Shown: positions 8,258-17,482 of the stretch, in pieces
Layout: each line of letters opens with the position of its first letter
How positions within the stretch are numbered: the stretch's first letter is position 1
Assembly (NCBI RefSeq): GCF_020194175.1
Contig: NZ_JADYVX010000007.1
Coordinates: 62,001-126,000, forward strand
Origin: Bradyrhizobium sp. BRP22
Lineage (GTDB): Bacteria > Pseudomonadota > Alphaproteobacteria > Rhizobiales > Xanthobacteraceae
Length of the DNA: 64,000 nucleotides
Direction of reading: 5' to 3'
Made by a program: the position numbers and the translations under genes
Notes under the pieces: model-generated
What the model was told of the DNA's origin: nothing
Seen by the model: only the letters and a program-made list of their open reading frames with translations
Databases searched by the model: none

Positions 8258-8311
8258 CCGCGGCAGATATCAGCCGGCAACGACAGCGTCGCCGAATGTT
8301 ATCGGGCGTGG

Positions 8312-8638
8312 TCAGCGCCGACACATCAACCGGGCGAGATGTCCTGATCGGTAGATCAGGAACAGATCACCGGTGTAGTGGAAGTACTCGCCGGTGAAAT
8401 CCCTGGTCCTGAACTTGAGCTGAAGCCTATTGTTGCTGACGAGCGAAGCGCGCTGCGGGCCATTGCCCGTATCGATCGAAACCGGCGGACCGAGGGCAAG
8501 CGTCGCGGTTTTTGGCGAGGGCGCAAATCCGGTCGGCTCCAGCAGGGAGCCGCTGCAGGTGAGGGCGGCAGGCTGGGCGGCGGCCGAAGCAATCATTGAG
8601 GCGAGCGACGGCAGAATTATCAAGGCGGCTCTGAACAT
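8312..8638 (-). CDS. Small exported hypothetical protein
   Basis: A 108-residue protein with a signal peptide (residues 1-22, LIILPSLASMIASAAAQ). The mature domain contains LTCSGSLLEPTGFAPSPKTATLALG and ends in YHYTGDLFLIYRSGHLARLMC-like sequence. It has two Cys (about residues 28 and 106) that could pair. The pattern fits small periplasmic beta-sandwich proteins of Bradyrhizobium with no known role. An upstream ribosome binding site (AAAGGAAT on the coding strand is absent; GGAGTCC lies just before the ATG) supports the start at 8638. Confidence 0.68.
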   Translation of the reverse strand: MFRAALIILPSLASMIASAAAQPAALTCSGSLLEPTGFAPSPKTATLALGPPVSIDTGNGPQRASLVSNNRLQLKFRTRDFTGEYFHYTGDLFLIYRSGHLARLMCRR

Positions 8639-8827
8639 TGGGACTCCAAAAGGAATTCAAGAATTCGCGGCGCGGCTTGCCGAGTTGGAGCATAGTAGGC
8701 GGCGTCTGGGTTCGTCGGCAACGGTCGCGGTTACCAAATCGCACGTCAGATCATCCGTCCCAGTGACACCGCGACCGTCAGACTGGTGGAATTTTTCAGA
8801 GCGTTTGCGCTGAAACGCGCAGATGCC

Positions 8828-8986
8828 TTAATCGTTTGACGTAAGAAACGGTAGAACCGGCACGTCGATTCCGACGGCCAGTTCGAGCACCGCGCCGATC
8901 GCGGCGATGGCCGCGCACAATTCAAGCAGGACGAATGCGAATAGCGCGCTGAGCCCGATGACTGCGTTCTTGCGGCCGTTCCACAT
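8828..8986 (-). CDS. 52-residue single-span membrane protein
   Basis: A short frame with good signals: ATG at 8986 preceded by AGGTG about 5 bases upstream, and TAA at 8828. The protein begins MWNGRKNAVIGLSALF and has one long hydrophobic segment (about residues 9-37), then an acidic patch (GID) and an uncharged end. Lys and Arg precede the helix, predicting an N-in orientation. The ribosome binding site and the clean hydrophobic profile make it a likely real microprotein. Its function is unknown. Confidence 0.6.
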   Translation of the reverse strand: MWNGRKNAVIGLSALFAFVLLELCAAIAAIGAVLELAVGIDVPVLPFLTSND

Positions 8987-9241
8987 GATGTCACCTGCAA
9001 TCCTGGCTCTCGAAAAAGAAAGTTCGATTCAGCCCGGTTGGGTCGTAGGCCGGAGATCTCGTATAGTGGACTCGCTTTACCATCGCGGCCACCGCGCTCA
9101 ACACAATCCTGATCTTAACCTAACCGATCAACCTTAACTTCGGTGCGGCGGCTCGGCTGTTCCATTCGGCGGCCACACCAAAGTCATCCGTCCGGTCAGG
9201 GAAGGCGGCCGATTGGGGGAACAGGCTTATCTGCGGTCGCT

Positions 9242-9589
9242 TCAGCATCCGCGGCAGATCGATCCGATCATCTTCTCGACCTTGGCCTCTTCGGGATCGA
9301 GCGAGGGATCGGTGCCAAGCAGCGGACCTTTCTGCGGACCATTGGCAATACCCGACGTGGAAAGCGCAGTCCCGAGCGAATTGGTGCCGGGTGCAGAGGG
9401 GCTGGTTCCAAACGCGCCGCCGGTCACGGGAAGACCACCGCTCATGGGCAGGCCACTGTTCGTTGGCATGCCTCCGTGCATCCCCATGGATCCCATACTG
9501 TGACCCATGCCGCCCCCGCCGCGCGCGAACGCTGCGGTGGTCGAAAGGCTGACGGAGAGGGCGAGGCAGAGAAGGGCTAGTTTCTTCAT
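9242..9589 (-). CDS. Exported Gly/Met-rich hypothetical protein
   Basis: A 115-residue protein with a signal peptide (MKKLALLCLALSVSLSTTAAFA). A low-complexity Gly/Met/Ser/His region follows (GGGGMGHSMGSMGMHGGMP), and then repeated GLPM/GLPV-type segments. The C-terminus is more ordered: SLDPEEAKVEKMIGSICRGC, with two Cys. Met/His-rich stretches can bind copper, so periplasmic metal handling is possible, but this is inference. AGGAG sits about 8 bases before the ATG at 9589. No partner genes are adjacent. Confidence 0.75.
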   Translation of the reverse strand: MKKLALLCLALSVSLSTTAAFARGGGGMGHSMGSMGMHGGMPTNSGLPMSGGLPVTGGAFGTSPSAPGTNSLGTALSTSGIANGPQKGPLLGTDPSLDPEEAKVEKMIGSICRGC

Positions 9590-9764
9590 GGCGAGACTCC
9601 TGTCTTCGCGAAACAGCGCGGGCCGGTCCATTCGGCCAGCCTCGGCACAAATAAAAGTAGGCATTGCGATCCCGCGCGGTGTGATCGTGCTCATCAAATT
9701 CTTTGGCGCGAAGCGTCGGGCCGGCTCGCGGCTGCGCGAGTGCCGGCGATGCCGTTCATCATTC

Positions 9765-10946
9765 TCAACGATTTGTAATCAGGGCCTGGCTGTGCGCAGC
9801 GATGGCCGCTTCCTCATCGGTGGGGACCACCAGGGTTGCGACACGCGCAGTCCTGGCGCCGATCCTGAGTTCATCGGCGCTGTTGGCCTGCTCATCGAGT
9901 TCCACGCCAAGCCAGCCGAGACCGGCGCAGATCCGCCTTCTCACTTCGGGGCTGTTCTCGCCGATCCCTGCGGTGAAGATGATCGCGTCCAGGCCGCCCA
10001 GGCTGTGGGCCATCGCGGCGATCGCCGAGCCCGCGCGGAACGCGAACAGTTCCAGTGCCTCGACTGCACGGGGATCGTCACTGTTTTCGAGCACGCGCAC
10101 GTCGGCGCTGATCCCGGAGACGCCGAGCAATCCGGATTCGTAATAGAGCACGTGCTCGATCTCGTCGGCTGAAAGCCCGCGCTGCTGCTGCAGGTAAAGC
10201 GGCAGGCCGGGATCGATCGCGCCGCAGCGCGTGCCCATCATCAATCCGTCCAGCGTGGTGAAGCTCATCGTGGTGTCGATGCTGCGTCCATCGCGCATCG
10301 CGCACAGGCTGGCGCCGCTGCCGAGATGGGCGATCACGACCCGCTTCGCAGCTATTTCCGGCGCGATGTCGCGCAAATGGCGGGCGATGAATTCGTAGGA
10401 GAGCCCGTGAAAGCCGTAGCGGCGCATGCCTTCCTGTTCGAAATGCCGAGGCAGCGCAAAGCGGCTCATCGGCGGCGCGAGGCCATGGTGAAAGGCGGTG
10501 TCGAAGCAGGCGATTTGCGGCACGTCCGGCCGCAGCCTCTGCATCGCCTCGATCGGCGCGAGGCAGACCGGCTGGTGCAAGGGCGCAAGCGGCGTGAGTT
10601 CGTGCAGCGCCTGCAGGATGGCTGGCGTCACCTGCACCGGTTCAAAGAATTTCAGGCCGCCATGGACGACGCGGTGACCGACCGCCACAAGTTTTCCGCC
10701 CGCGAGGAATCCGTCGATCCAGCGCAGGAGATCGGCGAAGAAGCCCTCGTCGTCCGCTTCGGCCGCGGCGTGCCGCTCGAACAGCACGTTGCCCTTGAGA
10801 TCCTTCACGATCATCTGCGGCTCGTGCTGATGATGGTCGAGCATGCCCTTGCACGGCAGCGCGGGATCGCCGGAGCCGCCGCTCTCGAACAGCGCCAGCT
10901 TGATCGATGACGAGCCTGCGTTGAGGACGAGGAGGGCGTCCGGCAT
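9765..10946 (-). CDS. ackA: Acetate kinase
   Basis: A 393-residue cytoplasmic enzyme that converts acetyl phosphate and ADP to acetate and ATP. The ASKHA-fold signatures are present: LVLNAGSSSIKLALFE at the N-terminus, GHRVVHGG, GYDG-like FHGLSYEF, VIAHLGSGASLCA, GTRCGAIDPG and FTAGIGENS. The length matches the family (about 400). The start at 10946 lies 8 bases after the phosphoketolase stop, so the two genes form an operon. Together they turn xylulose 5-phosphate (or fructose 6-phosphate) into acetate with ATP yield. No phosphotransacetylase gene is adjacent. Confidence 0.95.
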   Translation of the reverse strand: MPDALLVLNAGSSSIKLALFESGGSGDPALPCKGMLDHHQHEPQMIVKDLKGNVLFERHAAAEADDEGFFADLLRWIDGFLAGGKLVAVGHRVVHGGLKFFEPVQVTPAILQALHELTPLAPLHQPVCLAPIEAMQRLRPDVPQIACFDTAFHHGLAPPMSRFALPRHFEQEGMRRYGFHGLSYEFIARHLRDIAPEIAAKRVVIAHLGSGASLCAMRDGRSIDTTMSFTTLDGLMMGTRCGAIDPGLPLYLQQQRGLSADEIEHVLYYESGLLGVSGISADVRVLENSDDPRAVEALELFAFRAGSAIAAMAHSLGGLDAIIFTAGIGENSPEVRRRICAGLGWLGVELDEQANSADELRIGARTARVATLVVPTDEEAAIAAHSQALITNR

Positions 10947-10954
10947 CTTGGCCG

Positions 10955-13363
10955 TCAATCGCCGGCGTTTGCGGCCGTGCCATACGGCCAGGACCACTCG
11001 CGGATGTCGGGCATGTCCTCGCCATGCTCACGGACATATTTGCCGTGCTCGATCAGGCGGTCGAGGCAATGCTGCTTGACGCTGGCCGCGGACGCCGCCA
11101 GTCCCGGCACGCGGTTGATGACCTCGATGGCCAGATGGAAACGGTCGAGCTCGTTGAGCACGACCATGTCGAACGGCGTGGTCGTCGTTCCCTCTTCCTT
11201 GAAGCCGCGCACATGGAAGCCGGAGTGATTGGTGCGCGCATAGGTGAGGCGGTGGATCAGATACGGATAGCCGTGATAGGCGAAGATCACCGGCTTGTCG
11301 CGGGTGAACAGGGTGTCGAAGTCGCGGTCGGTCAGGCCATGCGGATGCTGCTCGCGCGGCTGCAGCGCCATCAGGTCGACGACGTTGACGACCCTGATCT
11401 TGAGAGTGGGGATCTGCTTGCGGAGAATGTCGGCCGCGGCCAGCGTCTCCAGTGTCGGCACGTCGCCGGCGCAGGCCATCACCACATCGACCTCGCTGTC
11501 TGGTGTTTCCGTTCCGGCCCACGCCCACTCGCCGATACCGGCCGCGCAATGCACCGCGGCTTCCTTGATCGTCAGCCATTGCGGCGCGGGCTGCTTGCCG
11601 GCCACGATGACGTTGATTCGGTCGTAGGTGCGCAGGCAGTGGTCGGTGATCCAGAGCAGCGAGTTGGAATCCGGCGGGAAGTAGACGCGGACGATATCCG
11701 CCTTCTTGTTGGCGACGAGATCGACGAAGCCCGGATCCTGGTGACTGAAGCCGTTGTGATCCTGTCGCCAGACGTGTGAAGTCAGCAGATAGTTCAGCGA
11801 GGCGATCGGGCGTCGCCACGGCAGGCCGCGCGAGACCTTCAGCCATTTGGCATGCTGGTTGAACATGGAATCCACGATGTGGATGAACGCCTCATAGCAG
11901 GAGAACAATCCATGCCGCCCGGTGAGCAGATAACCCTCGAGCCATCCCTGGCAGAGATGTTCGCTCAAGACCTCCATCACGCGGCCGTCACGGGACAAGT
12001 GGACGTCGTAGGGCTCGATCTCCTCCATCCAGACGCGATCGGTCGCTTCGAACACGGCATCGAGCCGGTTGGAGGCGGTCTCGTCCGGACCCATGATGCG
12101 GAAGTTGCGGGTGCTCTCGTTGCGCTTCACGACGTCACGCAGGAATTTTCCCATCGTACGCGTGGCTTCATCGATGACTCCGCCGGGAGTGGCGACCTCG
12201 ATGGCAAAGTCGCGATAATCGGGCAGTTCCAATTCACGCTTGAGCGTCCCGCCATTGGCATGCGGATTGGCGCCCATTCGCCGCGCGCCTTCCGGCGCCA
12301 GCCTCTGCAATTCCGGTACAAGCATTCCGTGCTGGTCGAACAGCATCTCCGGCTGATAGCTGCGCAGCCATTGCTCCAGTATGGCGAGGTGGCCCGGATT
12401 GCTGCGGACTTCGGCAATCGGCACCTGGTGCGCGCGCCAGAATCCTTCCACCTTGAGGCCATCGACTTCCTTCGGCCCGGTCCAGCCCTTCGGGCTGCGC
12501 AGCACGATCATCGGCCATCGCGGCCGCGCCTGGGATGGCGAGCCGCCTCGCGCGGCCTGTTGGATGGCGCGGATGCGATCGGTCGCGGCGTCCAGGGTGG
12601 CTGCCATCTGCCGGTGCATCGTCATGGGATCGTCGCCCTCGATGAACATCGGCTCATGGCCAAAGCCTGAGAACAGATGGCGGATCTCCTCGTCGCTCAT
12701 TCTGCCGAGCACGGTCGGGTTGGCGATCTTGTAGCCGTTCAGGTGCAGGATCGGGAGCACCGCGCCGTCGCGCGCCGGGTTGAGGAACTTGTTCGAATGC
12801 CAGGAGGCGGCGAGCGGGCCGGTCTCGGCTTCGCCGTCGCCGATGACGCAGGCAACCAGGAGATCCGGATTATCGAATGCCGCGCCATAGGCATGGGCGA
12901 GCGCATAGCCGAGTTCGCCGCCTTCGTGGATCGAGCCTGGAGTTTCCGGGGCGGCGTGGCTCGGGATGCCCCCGGGAAACGAGAATTGCCGAAACAGCTT
13001 GCGCAGGCCTTCGACGTCGCGCGTGATGTCAGGATAGATCTCCGTGTAGGTGCCTTCGAGATAGGTGTTGGCGACCATGCCGGGCCCGCCATGGCCGGGG
13101 CCGCAGATATAGATGGCGTTGAGATCGCGATGCTTGATCAGGCGATTGAGATGGGCATAGACGAAATTCAAACCCGGCGTCGTGCCCCAATGGCCAAGCA
13201 GGCGCGGCTTGATGTGTTCCTTGCGCAGCGGCTCGCGGAGCAGGGGATTGTCGAGCAGATAGATCTGGCCGACCGAGAGGTAGTTGGCGGCCCGCCAGTA
13301 GCGATCAAGCAGATCGAGTTCGGTGCGATCGAGAATGGCGGACGGGCTGCTTGCATCTTGCAT
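10955..13363 (-). CDS. xfp: Phosphoketolase
   Basis: An 802-residue thiamine-diphosphate enzyme that splits xylulose 5-phosphate (and often fructose 6-phosphate) with phosphate to give acetyl phosphate plus a sugar phosphate. Visible blocks are [31 protein letters not shown], the thiamine-binding [32 protein letters not shown] and the C-terminal [10 protein letters not shown]. Full length for the family. I chose the ATG at 13363 (MQDASSPS), with GAGG about 6 bases upstream; the frame is open to 13459. It is the first gene of an operon with acetate kinase. Confidence 0.95.
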   Translation of the reverse strand: MQDASSPSAILDRTELDLLDRYWRAANYLSVGQIYLLDNPLLREPLRKEHIKPRLLGHWGTTPGLNFVYAHLNRLIKHRDLNAIYICGPGHGGPGMVANTYLEGTYTEIYPDITRDVEGLRKLFRQFSFPGGIPSHAAPETPGSIHEGGELGYALAHAYGAAFDNPDLLVACVIGDGEAETGPLAASWHSNKFLNPARDGAVLPILHLNGYKIANPTVLGRMSDEEIRHLFSGFGHEPMFIEGDDPMTMHRQMAATLDAATDRIRAIQQAARGGSPSQARPRWPMIVLRSPKGWTGPKEVDGLKVEGFWRAHQVPIAEVRSNPGHLAILEQWLRSYQPEMLFDQHGMLVPELQRLAPEGARRMGANPHANGGTLKRELELPDYRDFAIEVATPGGVIDEATRTMGKFLRDVVKRNESTRNFRIMGPDETASNRLDAVFEATDRVWMEEIEPYDVHLSRDGRVMEVLSEHLCQGWLEGYLLTGRHGLFSCYEAFIHIVDSMFNQHAKWLKVSRGLPWRRPIASLNYLLTSHVWRQDHNGFSHQDPGFVDLVANKKADIVRVYFPPDSNSLLWITDHCLRTYDRINVIVAGKQPAPQWLTIKEAAVHCAAGIGEWAWAGTETPDSEVDVVMACAGDVPTLETLAAADILRKQIPTLKIRVVNVVDLMALQPREQHPHGLTDRDFDTLFTRDKPVIFAYHGYPYLIHRLTYARTNHSGFHVRGFKEEGTTTTPFDMVVLNELDRFHLAIEVINRVPGLAASAASVKQHCLDRLIEHGKYVREHGEDMPDIREWSWPYGTAANAGD

Positions 13364-13663
13364 TGAACGCCTCGTTGTTTCCTGGGCGACGTTGCCAGTC
13401 GTGACGGCTTTTGCGGACGCGCCACTGTCCATTCCCGCCCGGTTCCGGTGTTGAGCCAAATCAACCGCATTCGGCCAATCCCCGACCCCGAGACCATTCG
13501 CGCATGTACGCGCTTGCTCCGCGCCATCGGTTCGACGACAACGAGCGCGGATCGGCGCCGTTCCGGCGCGGGACGTGCCAGTTTATAGCGGAGGCGTTTG
13601 ACGAAACTGCGATGCCGCGCTTTTGATCAGCGTCTGCGGCCAGACGTCATGCGCGGCGCGGCG

Positions 13664-13903
13664 CTATCGGCTCGAGACCAATCTCACTGGAGGCTGAAGG
13701 GTCGCCTCGAGTTCCGCCCGCAGGCGCTGGACGCGTGGATCGCTCGAGCGCTCGGCGCAGACGGTATATTGATGGACGGACTGGGCCAGCGCGCGCCGCT
13801 CAGCCGCGGTCTTCGACACTGCGGCAAGCTTGAGAACGATGGTGCCGAGGTTCACAAGCATCTCGTCCAGCGTCCGGTCGATGGTGTCGAGCTCGTTCTT
13901 CAT
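13664..13903 (-). CDS. Small helical hypothetical protein
   Basis: A 79-residue protein starting MKNELDTIDRTLDEML. It is mostly helical with no signal peptide. The C-terminal part has SSDPRVQRLRAELEATLQ. The ATG at 13903 has AGGAG about 6 bases upstream, which rules out the longer frame to 13924. I do not recognise the family. It lies on the same strand as phosphoketolase, some 300 bases upstream of it; that 300-base gap (13364-13663) shows no other convincing gene. Confidence 0.62.
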   Translation of the reverse strand: MKNELDTIDRTLDEMLVNLGTIVLKLAAVSKTAAERRALAQSVHQYTVCAERSSDPRVQRLRAELEATLQPPVRLVSSR

Positions 13904-14107
13904 CGGCACTCCTGTGCACGTCAATGAAGGCTGGTGAATGACGTTCCTGTGGCAACATCGGTAAAGCTAACCATTGGTAAATGCCGCGCTGCCGCGTGTG
14001 GTGCCGCCCGATGATGGCAAAGAGTTCAGTGCCCGTAGCCCGGCTCACGTTGCAGAGGCCAGCGTCCTGCTCCAGAATTCATCGATGAAATCGCGAGAGG
14101 AAACTCC

Positions 14108-14884
14108 ATGCCGCGCAAACTGATCGACATCTCCGTTCCCCTGCAGAACGATGTGCCCGCCGATCCGCCGGGCAATCACCCGACCATCCAGTATATCGAT
14201 CACCAGCAGGGTCTGCCGCGCATGCTGGAGTTCTTCCAGGGGCTGAAGGCGGAGGAGCTGCCTGACGGCCAGGGCTGGGCAGTCGAGCAGGTCAACCTCT
14301 CCACCCACAACGGCACGCATCTGGATGCGCCCTGGCACTTCCATCCCACGATGAACCGCGGCGAGCGTTCCTGGACCATCGACGAGGTGCCGCTGGAATG
14401 GTGCTTGCAGCCCGCCGTCAAGCTCGACTTCCGGCATCTGCCGGACGGCTATGTCGCCACCGCCAAGGATGTCGAGGCGGAGCTGACGCGCATCGGTCAT
14501 ACCTTGAAGCCGCTCGAGATCGTCGTGGTCAACACCAGCGCCGGGGCCAAATACGGGCGGCAGGACTATGTCGTCTCCGGCTGCGGCATGGGCTATGAGG
14601 CGACGATGTATCTTTTGGAGCGCGGCGTGCGGCTGACCGGCACCGACGGCTGGAGCTGGGACGCGCCGTTCGTCTACACCGCGAAGAAATATGCCGAGAC
14701 CAGGGATGCGGGCCTGATCTGGGAAGGCCACAAGGCCGGCCGCCACATCGGCTATTGCCACCTCGAGAAGCTGCACAATCTCGAACTATTGCCGTCGACC
14801 GGCTTCATGGTGTCGTGCTTCCCGGTGAAGATCGAGCGCGCCTCGGCGGGCTGGACGCGCGCGGTGGCGATCCTGGAGAGCTGA
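14108..14884 (+). CDS. Cyclase-family (kynurenine formamidase-like) hydrolase
   Basis: A 258-residue metal-dependent hydrolase of the cyclase/formamidase fold. The signature HNGTHLDAPWHFHP (His and Asp metal ligands) lies at about residues 72-85, and DISVPLQNDVP starts the domain. Members hydrolyse N-formylkynurenine, isatin, or cyclic esters. No tryptophan-pathway neighbours are present, so the substrate is open. GAGAGGAAA precedes the ATG. A strong terminator follows directly. Confidence 0.9.
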   Translation: MPRKLIDISVPLQNDVPADPPGNHPTIQYIDHQQGLPRMLEFFQGLKAEELPDGQGWAVEQVNLSTHNGTHLDAPWHFHPTMNRGERSWTIDEVPLEWCLQPAVKLDFRHLPDGYVATAKDVEAELTRIGHTLKPLEIVVVNTSAGAKYGRQDYVVSGCGMGYEATMYLLERGVRLTGTDGWSWDAPFVYTAKKYAETRDAGLIWEGHKAGRHIGYCHLEKLHNLELLPSTGFMVSCFPVKIERASAGWTRAVAILES

Positions 14885-14902
14885 GACCTCTCGCGCCAAA
14901 AG

Positions 14903-14940
14903 AAAATCAGGTGCGCCGTTTTCGACGCACCTGATTTTTT
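14903..14940. terminator. Strong bidirectional intrinsic terminator
   Basis: A 13-bp stem, AAAATCAGGTGCG paired with CGCACCTGATTTT, encloses a short loop and ends in a T-run (14935-14940). On the opposite strand the A-rich start of the stem gives a T-tract as well. It sits between the convergent cyclase and Gly/Tyr-rich genes and can serve both. Confidence 0.9.
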
Positions 14941-14977
14941 CATTCGATCGAGCGAGGTAGCGTCAATCGGGCTGACG

Positions 14978-15259
14978 TTACCACCTGCAGACGCGAACGC
15001 CGCGCGGCGTCCACCAGCAGCGCGGGCCACCATAACCATAGTAACCGTAGCCGCCGCGGGGATACCAGCCACGGCGATAGCCGCCGCGATAACCCCATCC
15101 ACCGCCACGACCCCAACCGCCGCGCCCCCAGCCTCCGCGATAGGCCTGCGCCGGCGTGGTGGTTGCGCCGACCAGTACCGCGGAGGTGCTGGCGACGTAG
15201 ACGAACAGCAGGGCCACCGCGGCCAGACAGCGCGTCAGGAAATTGTAGCGTTTAGCCAT
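14978..15259 (-). CDS. Exported Gly/Tyr/Arg-rich protein
   Basis: A 93-residue protein with a signal peptide (CLAAVALLFVYVASTSAVLVGATTTPAQA, cleavage near residue 39). The mature part is low complexity: GGWGRGGW-type repeats, RGGYRRGWYPRGGYGYYGYG, ending CWWTPRGVRVCRW with two Cys. It resembles small Gly/Tyr-rich envelope proteins of Rhizobiales with unknown role. GGGAG is about 9 bases upstream of the ATG. Confidence 0.78.
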   Translation of the reverse strand: MAKRYNFLTRCLAAVALLFVYVASTSAVLVGATTTPAQAYRGGWGRGGWGRGGGWGYRGGYRRGWYPRGGYGYYGYGGPRCWWTPRGVRVCRW

Positions 15260-15628
15260 TCAGGAATCTCCCGGTCACTTCCAGACATCCAAACAATCCA
15301 AACTGTCTTGCTTGAACGTTTAAGCTTAGACGTTTGAGACAGCCACTTGTTCAGATGCACTAAGACAAAATTTTGTCGAATGTTCTTCCGCTTCGCAAAA
15401 ACTCTATTGGGCAGGTCGGGTAAGGTCAAGTTACACTCCTGCCTTGCAAAAAGCGTCGTTCATCTTGCTGTTCATCCGTCGTTCATCTTGTTCATCTTCG
15501 TCCGCATCGGTTGATTTGTGCGCTGCAGGACCATGGCCGAAATGATTTCAGTAAAATCCTGCAGAGAACTTGATGTCGACACGATCGCATCTCTAAGCCA
15601 CGCGATGATTCCCGCCTGACGAGTCCCC
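15260..15628. other. 369-base intergenic region with TTCATC repeats
   Basis: This gap is more AT-rich than its flanks. It holds two direct copies of CGTCGTTCATCTTG (15454-15467 and 15477-15490); TTCATC occurs four times at 15459, 15471, 15482 and 15491. The 15315-15345 stretch has the loosely symmetric GAACGTTTAAGCTTAGACGTTTGAG. It must contain the promoters for the divergent genes at 15259 and 15629, but I cannot place them confidently. Confidence 0.5.
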
Positions 15629-17440
15629 ATGCCCAAGCAGCACACCTACGTTCTCGGCCTCAACACCTACGACCACGACGTCAGCGCCTGCCTGTTGCGC
15701 GACGGCGCGATCGCCTTTGCGATCTCCAAGGAGCGGATCACGCGCGAGAAGCACGCGTCTGGATTCCACAAGGAGGCGATCGACTATTGCCTCAAGGCCG
15801 AGGGCATCACGCTCGACGACGTCGATCTGGTGGTGAGCAATTGCTACATCCTGCCAGTGCCCGAGCTGGAAGAACGTCTCACCTATCAGGACATGCCCGG
15901 CTTTCTTCCCTTTGCCGAGCGGCAGGAGGCGTCGAAATATCCGCTGTTTCGCTCCACTTCGGGCAAGGTCGCATCGGTCTCCCACCATCTGGCGCATGCC
16001 TACAGCGCATTCGCGGTGTCGCCGTTCGATGAGGGCGCCGTGATGGTGGTCGACGGCGTCGGCAACTATCAGTCCGACGTCATGGAGAAATATCCAAACG
16101 CCGATGCGGTGTCGCCGCTCGCGCGCGAATCCGAAAGCTATTACCGGTTCGAGGGTGAGAAGCTGGAATGCCTGAAGAAGATCTTCATGGAGCCTTCGCG
16201 CGGCATGCTCAGCGACGAATTCTACAACATGCCGGGCCTCGGCGCGCTGTACAGCCGCGTCTCGTCCTACGTGTTCGGCGACTGGAACAAGTGCGGCGAG
16301 CTGATGGGCCTTGCGCCTTATGGCCGTCGCGAGCAGGTCAAACATCTCCTCGACATGACGGACGGCAAGTTGCACGTGCCGGCCTGGACCAGCGAATTTC
16401 GTGAACCTTATCTGCTCGACAGCGGGAGCTGGGAGAAGAACCCGGCGATGCGGCACTGGGAGGACATCGCCTGGCGCGTGCAGGACGACACCGAGAACGT
16501 GCTGCTCGCCCGCGCGCGCTGGCTGCGCGAGACGACGGGCGCCAAGAACCTCTGCATCGCCGGCGGCGTTGCGCTCAATTGCGTCGCCAACGGACGGATT
16601 GCGCGTGAGGCCGGATTCGAGAACGTGTGGATCCAGCCGGCGGCCGGCGACGACGGCACCGCGATCGGCTGCGCCTATTACGGCTGGCTCGAGATCCTGA
16701 AGCAGCGGCGCAGCTTTGTGATGGATCATGCCTATGTCGGGAGGCCCTACAGCGAGGCGGAAGTCGCGGCCGCGCTGCAGACGTTCCTGGTACGCGTGCA
16801 GGTGAATGCCAGGCGCAGCGACGATGTCTGCCGCGACACCGCGAAGCTGCTGGCAGACCAGCGTGTGATCGGCTGGTTCCAGGGGGCATCCGAGTTCGGG
16901 CCGCGTGCGCTCGGCAATCGAAGCCTGATTGCCGATCCGCGCCGGGCCGACATGAAGCACATCCTCAACAGCCGCGTGAAGCACCGGCAGGCGTTTCGCC
17001 CGTTTGCGCCGATCGTGCTGGCGGAGCGGATGAAGGAGATATTCGAGGGCGAGGAGGATTCGCCGTTCATGCTGATTGCCAAACCGGTCCGTCCCGAGTG
17101 GCGCGACAAGATTCCGGCGATCGTCCATGTCGACGGCTCGGCGCGCGTGCAGACCGTGCGCGAGGCGACCAACCCGAGGCTCTACCGGCTCTTGAAGGAG
17201 TTCGAGGCGCTGACGGGAGTGCCGGTGCTGATCAACACCTCCTTCAACGTCAAGGGCGAGCCGATCATCGAGACGCCCGAGGATGCCGTGAACTGCTTCC
17301 TTGCCACCGGCGTCGACAACCTGATCCTGCACGACACCATCGTGTCCAAGGGCAGGATGCATAAGGTCGTCGCGCCGCTGGTCAGGACCTACGGCGATGT
17401 CGCGAACATCGTCGCCTCGACCGCTCCGCCGCCGCCTTGA
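15629..17440 (+). CDS. NodU/CmcH-family carbamoyltransferase
   Basis: A 603-residue cytoplasmic enzyme that transfers a carbamoyl group from carbamoyl phosphate to a hydroxyl of a sugar or small molecule. The N-terminal Kae1/ASKHA-like domain has SHHLAHAYSAF and VVDGVGN; CIAGGVALNCVANG and PAAGDDGTAIGCA lie mid-protein. The C-terminal domain has EFGPRALGNRSLIADPR, FRPFAPIV and PVLINTSFNVKGEPI. Length agrees with the family (560-620). It is not beside nodulation genes, so it need not be NodU; an O-antigen, exopolysaccharide or antibiotic target is possible. It is convergent with opgC. Confidence 0.92.
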   Translation: MPKQHTYVLGLNTYDHDVSACLLRDGAIAFAISKERITREKHASGFHKEAIDYCLKAEGITLDDVDLVVSNCYILPVPELEERLTYQDMPGFLPFAERQEASKYPLFRSTSGKVASVSHHLAHAYSAFAVSPFDEGAVMVVDGVGNYQSDVMEKYPNADAVSPLARESESYYRFEGEKLECLKKIFMEPSRGMLSDEFYNMPGLGALYSRVSSYVFGDWNKCGELMGLAPYGRREQVKHLLDMTDGKLHVPAWTSEFREPYLLDSGSWEKNPAMRHWEDIAWRVQDDTENVLLARARWLRETTGAKNLCIAGGVALNCVANGRIAREAGFENVWIQPAAGDDGTAIGCAYYGWLEILKQRRSFVMDHAYVGRPYSEAEVAAALQTFLVRVQVNARRSDDVCRDTAKLLADQRVIGWFQGASEFGPRALGNRSLIADPRRADMKHILNSRVKHRQAFRPFAPIVLAERMKEIFEGEEDSPFMLIAKPVRPEWRDKIPAIVHVDGSARVQTVREATNPRLYRLLKEFEALTGVPVLINTSFNVKGEPIIETPEDAVNCFLATGVDNLILHDTIVSKGRMHKVVAPLVRTYGDVANIVASTAPPPP

Positions 17441-17448
17441 GATTTTAC

Positions 17449-17468
17449 CTCCCCGCAAGGGCGGGGAG
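17449..17468. terminator. Hairpin between carbamoyltransferase and opgC
   Basis: CTCCCCGC and GCGGGGAG form a perfect 8-bp stem with loop AAGG. It lies between two convergent genes. A short T-run (TTTT at 17443-17446) precedes it, so it would suit the minus-strand opgC transcript best. Confidence 0.65.
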
Positions 17469-17482
17469 GGGGAGAAGAAAGC

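Noticed and set aside
13411..13626. Plus-strand 71-residue frame between phosphoketolase and the next small gene
   Set aside because: No ribosome binding site and no recognisable sequence.
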